The position numbers and the translations under genes were made by a program. The notes below the pieces were generated by a model, which was given only the letters and a program-made list of their open reading frames with translations, was not told the DNA's origin and made no database searches. This document shows, one piece after another, positions 34,086 to 43,835 of a DNA stretch of 64,000 bases. Numbering within the stretch: position 1 is the stretch's first letter; each line of letters begins with the position of its first letter. The DNA comes from Durusdinium trenchii (Eukaryota; Sar; Dinophyceae; Suessiales; Symbiodiniaceae), in assembly GCA_963970005.1 (NCBI GenBank), contig CAXAMN010026461.1:124001-188000 (forward strand), read 5' to 3'.

Positions 34086-34309
34086 CCGTAGATGGACGAA
34101 ATATTCAAACCCTTCCAACCACATGGACCCCTTCTACCCCAAAGCTCAATGTTAGAGATCTTGTAGGAGTGTTTTTCGGCGAATGGACGAAACAAATCAA
34201 ACCCTGGAAACACAAAATTCAATCAAGTCATGTTCAACATTGACCTTTGAGGGGCAGGGGTTGACCAAAGTTATTGATACAGGGGTCTGAATATTTTGTC
34301 CATCTACTG
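34086..34309 (+). repeat. Left terminal module (224 bp) of the element
   Basis: It begins CCGTAGATGGACGAAATATT and ends TTTTGTCCATCTACTG, so it carries its own inverted ends of about 28 bp, like a small non-autonomous (MITE-type) element. The base pair after it is TC, not TA. It differs from the right module by about half a dozen substitutions and a 2-base indel in GTGTTTTTCGG versus GTGTTTCGG. Confidence 0.85.
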
Positions 34310-34711
34310 TCTGAAGGTGTGACGTTTGCATATGTTTGGCTTGCAAGAATCAAGTCTACCGTCTGCATCCGTAGTACTTAGTTTTCATCTTCTGTGGTAG
34401 AACAGCACTTGTGATGACTGTACATAGCAGAGAAACGTCTCGGTGTCTGCTGCAAGGCTTCAATCACAATGGTGTCCGCGGGTTCACCTGGTCCTGCCTT
34501 TGCAAGCACCAAATTTAACATCTTCATCTGTAGTCATCCTGTGCTGAACGTCTTGTCCATCTACTGTCTCCAGGCGTCGTGTCTACATCTGTAATTGTCT
34601 TTGCAAACACACGTCATGTCCAAATACGTCCAACATCTTCCTCTGTAATACTCTTGGCTTGGTCTTGTCTGCTAGAGCGACGAAAGCTTTCTCTGTCTGC
34701 TTCACCTCCGC
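34310..34711 (+). other. Internal 5' region of the element with short repeats
   Basis: Non-coding in appearance. CTTGTCCATCTACTGTCTCC at about 34,552 repeats the module's right end. Degenerate CATCTGTA and CATCTTCMTCTGTA phrases recur between 34,500 and 34,660. These may be binding sites for the transposase or remnants of nested ends. Confidence 0.5.
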
Positions 34712-35710
34712 GTGAAGCAGTTGGGCTATGGAACCAAGGCCATCCGACAGGTGATTGGCCACCTCAAGTCAATGAAAAAGGATTCGGACGCTGCCTTCCG
34801 CCATGTCTCTGCTGAGGAAAGCCAGCTCATGAAAACCCTTCATGATGATGGTCTTGGTGTAAAGGCCATTGCTTCGACTGTGCACCGGTCCTCTGACACT
34901 GTCTCCAAGCACTTGTTCAAAAAGAACAAGCGCCAGAAGCCTCAACATGTCGGGCGGCCAGTGGTCATCACAGAGGCCAAATTCAAGCAGATTCAGAAAG
35001 AAAGGCCACAAAAAGTTGCTGCGGGAGTCGCGGGGTAAGGAAATCACCATCGAGACGCTGAAGCACTACATGAAGCTGCAGTGCAGTGAGAAGTCCATCA
35101 GTCGGGCTTTTTGGCAGCGCGGTATCCACTTCCGACCGCTGTATGAGAAACCAGACTTGTCTCCTGCAGATGTGACAGAAAGGCAGCAATGGGCATTGGA
35201 ACACACGCACCGGAGCCCTGGCCAATGGAACCGGTACGTTCACGCCTTCATCGACAACAAAACAATTCAGGTGTACCACACAGGGCAAGCTCGGGACTAT
35301 GCGGCCCGTCGGCAGGTGCGTGGGGCTTACCGGCCAAGGAGTCGAATCTTCACTGCTCGGTACACAAAGCCGCCCACGACCCTCATCCAGAACACCGGGG
35401 CCAAGTCTGCGACAGTCACCTGCGCCATTGGTAATGGAAAGGTGTTGATGTGGCATGTGATTTTGCGGGAAGTGGAGCGGAAAGGCCGCAGCGGAGATGT
35501 ACGCTGGACCTTTGCGGCGTGCTTTGGAGAAGGAATACCCCCATGTCCGAGGATGCTGGCGCGTCTTGGAAGGTCTTGGAAGACAACGACCCCACCGGCT
35601 ACAAGAGCAGCAAGGGCATGGCAGCCAAGGCTGCTGCTGGCATTGAAACCCTGGACCAGCCCAAGAGATCAACCCGCTAGACTTTAGCTTCTGGGCAGCA
35701 GTCAACCAGA
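34677..35710 (+). pseudogene. Broken Tc1/mariner (IS630-type) transposase
   Basis: The N-terminal segment (frame open 34,676-35,035) has a helix-turn-helix pattern: KQLGYGTKAIRQVIGHL and GLGVKAIASTVHRSSDTV. No ATG precedes it in frame, so the start is lost or spliced. A shift near 35,010-35,035 leads to GKEITIETLKHYMKLQ and then FIDNKTIQVYHTG, which matches the first catalytic aspartate region of DDE transposases. A shift between about 35,460 and 35,570 brings in VLEDNDPTGYKSSKG, the second catalytic aspartate. At about 35,675-35,690 bases are missing just where the usual SPDLNP-L motif should stand; only NPLDFSFW remains, in a third frame. It cannot make an active enzyme as read. Confidence 0.78.
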
Positions 35711-36727
35711 AAATGCGGAAGACTGAGGCAAAGTGGCTAAAGACCAAACGAGAAACTCGCAAGGTTTACCTTGCCAGACTCAAACGAACAGCTTGCAGCC
35801 TGTCAGGTGACTACATCACCAACATTGTCAAGCAGCTGCTGCTGAATGTCCGCATGGCACTGAGTGCACCTATGCTCACGCAGCTGCTACGTTCTTCCAC
35901 GCAAATGGCCGCTTCTCTGTTGCAGAAAGACCTCGCAGCAGCCTTGCGGAACATCCTGGTTGCTGGGCCTTCCAAGAACACAAGAGCTCCGATGATCGTG
36001 GGTCCAACAAACTCAGGAAAGTCCACCTTGGTTTTGCCTTTTGATGAGTTATTTGGCTTTGCCAAAGTCTTCCGCAAACCTGCCCTTGGGTCGTCCTTTG
36101 GACTGCAACATCCTCAAGGAGAAGCGCTTTCTTTTCTGGGATGATTTCCGCCGTGTCGAGTATGGACAGAAGACAGTTCCAGTGGCAACCTTCCTGAGCC
36201 TATTTCAGGGGCAGCCTTTTGAAGTGCAAGTCTCCCAGTCCTTCAATGACGGCAACGTTGACTTCGAGTGGCACCATGGTTGCGTTCTCACGGCGAAGGC
36301 TGAAGGTTTGTGGCTTCCTCGACCTGGTGTTGATGGAGAGGACATCCGACATATGCAAAGTCGACTCTGGCAGTTCAATTGTGTGGCCACAGTACAACAC
36401 CTAAAAGACACGATACCGTGTGCACGGTGTATGTGCTGCTGGATCCGGGACGGTGCTGCGACCTTCGACGCTGCTCAAGTCCTCAGGACGGTGCCTGTGG
36501 CCACTCCTCAGAAAGAAACCACATTGGCTGGGATGGACGACCTGGTTGAAAAGGCTCACCTCTCCCGTGCAATTGCCGATGCGTTGGTAGCAGAGATAGC
36601 TACTCTCGGAGCCGTCGATGTGAAAGAGTTGTTGGTATCAGACTGGAAAGCCTTAACAGCTTTCAACGCCTTGCTGCCATTTGAGCAGCGACGGCTCTTG
36701 TCTGTCGTCCAACTTCATCTCACATGA
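35691..36727 (+). pseudogene. Broken superfamily-3-type helicase domain following the transposase
   Basis: The frame leaving the transposase tail (MRKTEAKWLKTKRETRKVY) continues without a stop into MIVGPTNSGKSTLVLPFDE, a Walker A loop near 35,993-36,030. After a frameshift at about 36,070-36,115 a second frame gives EKRFLFWDDFRRVEYG (Walker B) and HHGCVLTAKAEGLW, in the position of motif C. The order P-loop, WDDF and motif C is that of SF3 helicases found in Rep-type proteins; no HUH endonuclease motifs are seen. The C-terminus (AFNALLPFEQRRLLSVVQL) looks like a small helical SAM-like module. Whether it was once fused to the transposase or a separate gene is unclear, as no stop separates them. 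Confidence 0.68.
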
Positions 36728-36845
36728 GCATCCCAAATTCGCTCCAAGGATAATTCACGCACCTGCAAGGACAATGCCCGGCATCACTTGAAAACAGCAC
36801 ACGCATGTGCGCCTGTAGGTCTCCGGTCGCCGTCCACACCTAGTA

Positions 36846-37067
36846 CCAAAGATGGACGAAATATTCAAACCCTTCCAACCACGTGGACCCCTTCTACCCC
36901 AAAGCTCAATGTTAGAGATCTTGTAGGAGTGTTTCGGCGAATGGACGAAACAAATCAAACCCTGGAAACACAAAATTCAATCAAGTCATGTTCAACATTG
37001 ACCTTTGGGGGTCAGGGGTTGACCAAAGTTATTGATACAGGGGTTTGAATATTTTGTCCATCTACTG
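36846..37067 (+). repeat. Right terminal module (222 bp) of the element
   Basis: It starts CCAAAGATGGACGAAATATT, preceded by TA, and ends TTTTGTCCATCTACTG, followed by TA. It therefore has a complete TA-flanked, inverted-ended structure on its own as well as forming the right end of the whole element. Nearly identical to 34,086-34,309. Confidence 0.85.
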
Positions 37068-37105
37068 TAGGAGCAAGGACGCTCCTGGCCTTACTACAGT
37101 AGTAA
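37068..37105. repeat. CTACTAGGAGC repeat, right of the mobile element
   Basis: TAGGAGCAAGGACGCTCCTG continues the array interrupted at 34,085. Confidence 0.75.
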
Positions 37106-37106
37106 C

Positions 37107-37257
37107 TTCAAAGAACGACCCAGCTCGGCCGCCCGACAGCAGGTCCGGTTCATCCGCTCGAGCGACCGGAGGACTCGCTCAGCGAGGGTCGGGCGGTCGG
37201 TCGGCCAAGAGGAGCTTGGTCCTTGGAGAAGCGCATCTATTTGAGCAAGACGCACAT
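37107..37257 (-). CDS. Internal exon, leucine-rich helical protein
   Basis: An acceptor GATAAAACAG and a donor TTGAA|GTTACT enclose 151 bases. The product reads VRLAQIDALLQGPSSSWPT, then LAERVLRSLERMNRTCC and AAELGRSLK. Two amphipathic helices are separated by a proline/serine linker. It lies just beyond the right end of the mobile element, with similar-style exons beyond the left end, so the element appears to sit in an intron of this gene. Linking by phase across the intron could not be completed. Function unknown. Confidence 0.45.
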
Positions 37258-38880
37258 CTGTTTTATCATGTTTTACATCTGATGGGGTTTTGCACATAAC
37301 TTTCCATCAAAAGAAGACTTTGATTGATTGCATATTGCATAGTACACCATATTATTGTGCCTGAACCTTCGGTGTACACTCTCCGGGGCTACAAGGGTCG
37401 CTCATCATGGATGGGTTTCTCGCCCAATTCTACAAAATCACTTGAAGAATCTCGAAGAGCACCCAATCCAGGACATGAGGCTCAAGTATGCCTGCGCATC
37501 AACCCACCAAAGTCAATGTTCCTGAAAGACTCTTTTTCGGAAGGATGGTCATGATCCGAGGACTCAAACCATGCCGCTATGGCCCAACTTATCTACGGGG
37601 CCTTGTCTATCAAATTTGCCAAGGACCGAAGGCATCTATACGGGCATTGATATAATTGGCGGTTCTTGCGGCAATGCTCCCCTGGTTGATCTCCTGATTG
37701 AATGACATTGAATGACCTTGCAAAATGATTTCGTCATTGGATTCCAATGAAGACGACTTCAGGTCTCAGAGTGATGTCCCTTTGCCCCAATGAAAAACAC
37801 GAGTCCAAGATTTGATGGCACTTTCCACCCTGTGGAAACTCCTTAAACAACAGAACCACTTTCACCTAAAGCGCAGACAAAAAGGTGTTGATCGGTGTTG
37901 AAAAGAACTGCCCAATACTGTCCATGTGCCTTCGGCCTTCAACAAACCAACAAGTTCCTGACTGCTCGAATCTCCCTTTCCTTCAATCCGAGGGGCGGCT
38001 AGGAGCCACTTCGTCCGTCTGCACGGCACAATCTGCCTGGCCAGAGAGGAAAAAGGGAACCTGATGAGCCCATCAAGCAAAAAACTAGAAGCGGTTAGAA
38101 GTAAGAGCTTGGCCTTAGACAGGTAAGGATGGATCGATGGATTTCTCTTTGGCACACTGCTGGGAGCCGGTTCTCTGTTGCAAGAAGTCAGGCCATGCTG
38201 CGGCCATGCTTACATTGGAGCAAATGATTGCACATGTATGGGAATAGATTGAATAGATCACCAGGCCAACCACTTAATACCTGGCTCACCGCTCAGCGGC
38301 GAATGAATACCGGGCCCAGCTACGGCAGCTACGGGCTTTCAACCAATTCAATTTGTGAGTTACTGAGAGCTTTGAGAGGGTACAAGCATCTCTTCCATCA
38401 ACAATCGCGACCTTTTGTCCTCTCAAAAGTCTCTGATTTAAAACCTGGTTGTTGGGTTCCTCATCCAATGCACTCCAACATGCCCGAAAACCTTCTTCAC
38501 CCGGCGAATAGTTTAGAGCCGCTGGCAGGAAATAAAATGAACTAAACAATTGCCTGCCGGGAGCAAACGGGGGTGGTTGATGGACGCCTGTTCACGTCAA
38601 ACTGATGGAAGATGGATGCACGTATTGCTTTGAGGCAGCCACACCAATTCTCTCAATCCCAAGCCTCAATTCCGCACCAGCCTTCAGTCAATACAGAGTA
38701 TTGATAGCCAACTTCCATACCATCCATGCGGAATAGTTACACTTTCTCCTTCCAAAATTATCCAAATACAAGCGCTTCAAGTCCCATGGATTTGTGAGAC
38801 CCAACCGCTCCAAACCCTTGAGAGGCGAGCTACCTGCGTCCGCACTTCCGAGGCTACCTGCGCGCAAGGAAGCTCCCCGA
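37258..38880. other. No supportable gene
   Basis: Short frames only on both strands. Confidence 0.3.
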
Positions 38881-38892
38881 GGAGGTCTTAAT

Positions 38893-39000
38893 TTGGGAAT
38901 GATGGCCCTAGTAGCGTTCTTGCTCCTAGTAGTACGGCCAGGAGCCCCTAATAGCTTCTTGTTCCTAGTAGTATGGCCAGGAGCCCCTAGTAGCGTCCTG
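38893..39000. repeat. CTACTAG-family repeat, reverse orientation
   Basis: CCCTAGTAGCGTTCTTGCTC, CTAGTAGTACGGCCAGGAGC and CCCCTAGTAGCGTCCTGG. This is the reverse complement of the array at 33.9 kb. Confidence 0.8.
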
Positions 39001-39106
39001 GTTGGATGTTTTTGGGTGAGTTTGATTCTGAGCCAAGCGGCCGAGAGTTCGGGGGTTTACGAGGGTTTCGGGCGTCTGGTTGGATCCCAACAGCAAACTC
39101 TTTCAG

Positions 39107-39290
39107 GTGCTTTTTCAAGCCAAGAGTCTACAGTCGCGAAGGTACCTTCGCTCCAGAGATCATGCTCAGGAAGTAGTTTCACTTTAAGGACTCCCAAAAA
39201 GGATGTACCTGACCCTGTGGGAAGAGAACACATAGTCCGCAAAGCATGCACTGCATGTTCAATAAAGACCGATTCCAGTTCCATACATAG
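39107..39290 (+). CDS. Candidate internal exon, plus strand
   Basis: An acceptor AACTCTTTCAG and a strong donor ATAG|GTAAGT enclose a single open frame reading AFSSQESTVAKVPSLQRS, then FTLRTPKKDVPDPVGREH and TDSSSIH. The next island at 39,341-39,441, after the acceptor CCTGTTTCAG, is open in two frames. The frame giving PRKAALLRLFQRIAGEESG and a TAG stop is the more protein-like but does not match this exon's phase. Confidence 0.33.
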
Positions 39291-40051
39291 GTAAGTCAGT
39301 ATGTGTGTGTGAAAAGGGTGTTTCAAACTCCCTGTTTCAGCCAAGCCAAGGAAGGCTGCTTTGCTGCGCCTGTTTCAGCGAATCGCGGGAGAGGAGTCTG
39401 GCGATCTGCCTGCGGACGCGATTCTGTTTGGCACCATCTAGAATTTAGGGTCTTTCTCGGTCCTTTTGGTAGTCCAAATGACGATGTTTAATGATGCTTG
39501 TTGGATTGATCCAAGCCATCTGAATCTTTCTGAAAATGGTCAACAAAACTGGTTTGGATCAAACTGTGTACTGTACATTCTGAGAAGAGACTTGGACCCT
39601 CTAGGATATGTGGGTTCTGAGGGTATGATTAGAATCGATTTGAGGCCTAGTTGCTGCCCGAGAATCAACACGCGTATATATAATAAATATATATATATAC
39701 ATATGTTCTGACCCCTTATGTGGTTCAAATTTCAAGTCATGTGATGCGAGGAAACCCTGCCAGATCCGGAGGATTGTTTCCAGTGCAATGGAGAGCCCAA
39801 GGATTCTTAGGGCAGTTCATGGATGGATTCCTACAAACCTTTGAACATAGAGCCGTCTGCTCAATTCACAACCCGCACTAACAACTGCCGACTGCCCAAT
39901 ATCTTTTGTACGTGGTAATCTGCGACGAAAACCTCCCCTGCCGCGTTCCGGAGAATAATCTGAGTGGCTGATTGGTCTTACAGCACAGATTCGCCTGATT
40001 AAACGTCACTCACCGGCTCACTGCTCACCGACTGCGGCCACGGGAGCTCAC

Positions 40052-40214
40052 ATGGCGGAGCGGCGCAAGCTCCCATGGTCCTGAAATCGCATGAGTCCAA
40101 ATGCATCTGGGCCCCCGGACTTCTTCAGGAGCTCCGCGGGCCGTGCGCCACAACGGAGGCCCTCCTGGAGAGCCGTAGCAAGCGCATTGCTGGGCAGCAT
40201 GCGGAGGTTGGGAG
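40052..40214 (-). CDS. Internal exon, unknown protein
   Basis: A pyrimidine-rich acceptor (ATACACCTGCACAG) and a donor GCCAT|GTGAGC enclose 163 bases. The minus strand reads PNLRMLPSNALATALQEGL, then CGARPAELLKKSGGPDAFG and RFQDHGSLRRS. Codons are GC-ending. No domain is recognised. A plus frame overlaps (LLQELRGPCATTEALLES) but lacks such clean borders. Possibly an upstream exon of the minus-strand gene at 37.1 kb. Confidence 0.45.
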
Positions 40215-40449
40215 CTGTGCAGGTGTATCACTGCGGAGGTATCAATCTGAACTCAGCTGTAGTTCCCTCTAAAGGGAGTCATCCCCGTCATCCCCCATCA
40301 ACCCTCACACCCCACGTGGTCTGCTTCCTGCCGTGGCCCCTCGCCTGAAGGATTTTCATTGCCTTTGTTTCATCTCCTTCGCCTCTGCGCCGCTCGAGAA
40401 AGATCAGCTCAAACAGTCAAACATGAGAATCTCCCAGGCATCTCCTTAA

Positions 40450-40562
40450 GACGCTGCTAGTAACAAGGGCATCGCTACTAGTAGCTCCTGGCCTTACTCG
40501 GAACAAGAACTTAACTTAAGCTACTAGTCTACTAGTAACAAAGGGCATCACTACTAGTGTGT
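40450..40562. repeat. CTACTAG-family repeat
   Basis: GCTGCTAGTAACAAGGGCAT, CGCTACTAGTAGCTCCTGGC and CTACTAGTAACAAAGGGCAT. Confidence 0.8.
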
Positions 40563-40791
40563 GGGTGCACGGTGTTGACACCTGGCCACATGGTGGTGAC
40601 ACCCTGTCTTTCTCACTTAAAAGCGCTGAAGGTGACAGCTGCGAATTAGCACAGGCTCAAGCGCTCACGGTAATAATCTAAAAGCTAATTACATTCGATT
40701 CAAGGGTTCCTGCATGGAGTTTCTTTAATTGGGGAGTGCTCTAAACAGGTAATGGGGATTATCGGGTTCACCTATAGAACCACATTTGTGA

Positions 40792-41172
40792 GTGGGTTAC
40801 CAAGCTATAGGATCACCAAAAAGCTCTCTTCACCCTTCCAAGCTGGCTGGAAACACACACAAACACCTATCATTGAACGTGGAATGTGACCCTCACCCAG
40901 AAGAGTCATTCGATGATATTCATAACTACAACCTGCGCTTGAAAATCGGAAATCAAATGTCAAATACTGTCCATGTCCTTCCGCTTCAGCAGCCTCCAAC
41001 AGTGAACATCTACCGCCCCTACCCATCGCCCTGCCCAGCTGAACATCCAAGTGACGTTCCTCCAGTGTCGCTCGCGCGTGATACATGCGAGCATCGCTGT
41101 TCACACCTCATGTCGCGAATGCGGGAGGATCCCCTGTGCCTCGCAAAGAGCCCAGTGGGAATTAGTAGGTAA
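40792..41172 (+). CDS. ORF island, strand unresolved
   Basis: The plus frame (126 codons) contains TVNIYRPYPSPCPAEHPSD; the minus frame (40,805-41,104) contains LEERHLDVQLGRAMGRGG and a possible donor GGACA|GTATTT. Both look protein-like. One is probably an exon. No domain is recognised. Confidence 0.25.
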   Translation: MGYQAIGSPKSSLHPSKLAGNTHKHLSLNVECDPHPEESFDDIHNYNLRLKIGNQMSNTVHVLPLQQPPTVNIYRPYPSPCPAEHPSDVPPVSLARDTCEHRCSHLMSRMREDPLCLAKSPVGISR

Positions 41173-42006
41173 AATGTCCGAACCTTAATTAAACACTCCG
41201 AGCCAGGAAAAAAAGACACATGAACAGAATTGACCAGGACCTGCCAAGATGCTTGTCTCTTTCTACCTGGAGCCTGGACTCATTTTCGAGCATTTGTGCA
41301 AGGCAGAATGGGGGTCCACATCCTCTGCACCGAACCCAGCAAGCAAAGGATCCTCCAGTTGAAGACATCTTCGAATGACTGAGGCGAAGATACCTTCTAG
41401 ATCCTTCTAGTTATTTCTAGTTCATAGTTTCAGTGCGGACGAGCAGCCGAAGGCTCTCTGACGGTTGTGGAACTCTCGTGCTTCGTTCACATCCACATGG
41501 CAAAGCTCGAGCATGTACCTTGCAAAAGCTTGGATGCTCAAAAACTAGGGCAGCAAACGTGGAAACAACTATACATATTAGTATGGGCACCATGTGTTAC
41601 TTAAAAAATGTGTCAAAGCACTGATTTGGGAGGGAGCTTCAGCAGTGTCGAAGAAGTCTAACTGGCAAAACTGCAGAATTTAACAGAATAATACCAAAGA
41701 AACTCGTGGTCACCTCTAGTTGTATAAGCATTTGTTATAATTGCCCAGGGTCTAACCTTCTTTTGTATTTGGTGCAAATGTATGCAAATTTGACAACGTC
41801 CATCCACCCGACCAGGAGAGTCCATTTTCCGGTCAGCTGCTGCACCCATGTGGTTCGTTCAGCTGCAAGGGCGGCTGCAAAGGCACTAGATCCAAAAGTG
41901 AATAAAGTGAACGATCTTCCAATATCTTTCGATGGGGTTATCCAAATAAGAAACACATATTTACAATGATTTATGTAACTTTATTTTACGACAATAAGAC
42001 TCAAAG

Positions 42007-42145
42007 TCATAGACCTTCAGAAGGTGCAATCAACTCTGAACACTTGAATTCATCTCCAGGATACTTCACACAAAGCTCCCGGTAGGCCTCGTCTTCCACT
42101 GCCTTGCAGAACAGACTGTCCGACCATCGCAGGTCGAAGACAACA
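42007..42145 (-). CDS. Last exon of a minus-strand gene (unknown function)
   Basis: An acceptor GGGTTTTGTAG is followed by one base, 45 codons and TGA. The product reads VVFDLRWSDSLFCKAVEDE, then AYRELCVKYPGDEFKCSEL and IAPSEGL. The phase (one base completing a codon) matches the end of the exon at 43,518-43,573. No family recognised. Strong codon bias, and the opposite strand is poor. Confidence 0.58.
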
Positions 42146-43517
42146 CTACAAAACCCACTTTTGCAGGGGTTGAAGATGGTTGAAACCTTTCTGGGCCTGT
42201 GTGCTTTCATGTGACCGCAGTTCCAGTCGAATCAAGTCCGTGAAATATGTTCCTACGTGAAATGATGAGGAGATGTCCCCCGTCATCTTTTTGGAGAATT
42301 GACTCATGCTGCATCTACATGTCGCAACCTGCATCGGCCACAGGAAACATGCACCGGCATGAGCCATCACTTTACTTGGAAAAGAATGTCCTGTCTTTCA
42401 AAAAAGCAAACACTTAGAACGTCTGTGTTTCTATTTTCTATTGCCCTCTATCTACATCGATGGTCCACAACTTCCACCAAATCATCCACTACCCTGCTTC
42501 ATTACCAAAAGGACAGTTTTCGAGACGAGCTCGTGTACCCCTTCCAGGAAACCGCACATGCACCAAAAGGACATGACCCTCATCTCCGACACCTTGTTGA
42601 AGACGAAGACATGTACTGAGACCAAGGACCCTGTTCATCTCAAAAACCATCTATATACGGATCTTCCTCGATTTCCCAACAGCCACGAGATGCCACTGTT
42701 TGCTTATCCATGAGGGTTTGTGCACGTGTGCCAGAATTCACTGAAACTAGTTACAGTAAGTGAAAGGTTTTGGTTTTGGTGAATGCTTTTTCCCCTGGCG
42801 CTTCGTTTCAAAGTCTCCCGCTCAACCCCACCTTTCAAAGTAGTGCTCCCCAACAAATGGCCCCATGCACCGAACCCTCCGTGGCAAAAATCATCTTGAC
42901 TGCCCCCACACCTTGGGGCACTGATAGGCCTCGATGGCAGCGGAATAGATGTTGCAAAGCTCACGCCTGGAGCCCAGGCTTTGCTCTGCTTTGCCTGAGA
43001 GTCCAGAGTGAGCGCACTAGGTGAAGGTAGGAAGTGGTTCATAGTCCATAATGTAATGATGTTATCTTTGCAATTAATAATATGGTCGTGTCCAGGCAGT
43101 GAACTCATTGAACTGATCCCGGGAATTAACCTGGAATGAGCAGGATCAAGAGTCTAGCATGGATCTTCGTCGTGGACAGGTGAAACAAAGAGGAATGGGG
43201 ACGGAGACAGGTAGGACAAGCGTAGATCACCGCTTGCACAGCTTTTGATGGCCTGTACGAACATCACAATTCAAGTCACAACCTATGGGAACGCCTGCAG
43301 GCTTGCTTGCTTCCTTGCGTGCGTGCTTGCCTGCTTGCTTGCTTGGTTTATATCATTCACGGTGAACCCTCCCACGCGGTTTGCAAGTCTCTCTGGAATT
43401 AGTCAGCTTGCTTTAATCGAGCTAGCATAACCTCCAACATGGGAACTTCTTGTTTGCCTTGCCAGGGGCCGCATGTGTTTCGAATGGAAACCCCCAAGTC
43501 ACCGGCAAGGAAGACAC

Positions 43518-43573
43518 CTCAGTGTCTGAGGGTCTTCTGCTATCAAGAGAGCCATGTTCTTGTTAAATGCTAC
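43518..43573 (-). CDS. Internal exon of the 42-44 kb minus-strand gene
   Basis: An acceptor CTTGCCAG and a donor CTGAG|GTGTC enclose 56 bases: 18 codons plus two, reading VAFNKNMALLIAEDPQTL. It starts in phase 0, as left by the exon at 43,612-43,694, and its two trailing bases are completed by the last exon. Confidence 0.52.
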
Positions 43574-43611
43574 CTGGCAAGGAGGTCATGTGTCAATGCC
43601 ACAGCACCTAC

Positions 43612-43694
43612 CAGGTGTGTGTCAAGTACAAAAGCAATCCTTGCAGCAAAGTTGCGAACAAGGGTAAGGATTCGGGGGCCATTGCCAGCAGCTC
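43612..43694 (-). CDS. Internal exon of the 42-44 kb minus-strand gene
   Basis: An acceptor TCATGCGCAG and a donor CACCTG|GTAGGT enclose 83 bases. In the phase set by the upstream exon it reads AAGNGPRILTLVRNFAARI and AFVLDTHL. A second frame (LLAMAPESLPLFATLLQGL) is also open, but breaks phase with both neighbours. Confidence 0.52.
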
Positions 43695-43835
43695 CTGCGC
43701 ATGAAAACTGTTTCCTGCTCCAACCAGCTTGAACCGCTGTGGTGTGTGGAAGATAGCTTGATGAAATGTAGAGAAAACATCTCTTCCTCAAAGCACCTGA
43801 TTGAATCGAGCGTGAGACGGTTGAGAATCAGCCAC

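Larger units (their letters stand above)
34086..37067 (+). mobile_element. Decayed Tc1/mariner-type composite element with transposase and SF3-type helicase
   Basis: The element is 2,982 bp and flanked by TA on both sides (34,084-34,085 and 37,068-37,069), the usual Tc1/mariner target duplication. Removing it restores CATCGCTACTAGGAGCAAGG, matching the surrounding repeat array. Its terminal inverted repeats are CCGTAGATGGACGAAATATT at the left and, in reverse complement at the right, CAGTAGATGGACAAAATATT, each continuing CAAACCC. Both ends are direct copies of one module of about 223 bp (about 97 percent identical by eye). Between them lie a transposase with HTH and DDE-type segments and an ATPase domain, both frameshifted. 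The cargo is on the plus strand, opposite to the surrounding candidate gene. Confidence 0.82.

Noticed and set aside
35691-36727. Integrated small DNA virus or plasmid Rep gene
   Set aside because: Only the helicase part is present, without HUH endonuclease motifs or capsid genes, and it lies inside the inverted repeats of the transposon.
34086-37067. LTR retrotransposon, from the direct terminal repeats
   Set aside because: The repeats carry inverted ends and TA flanks, no primer-binding site or polypurine tract is seen, and the cargo is a DDE transposase, not reverse transcriptase.
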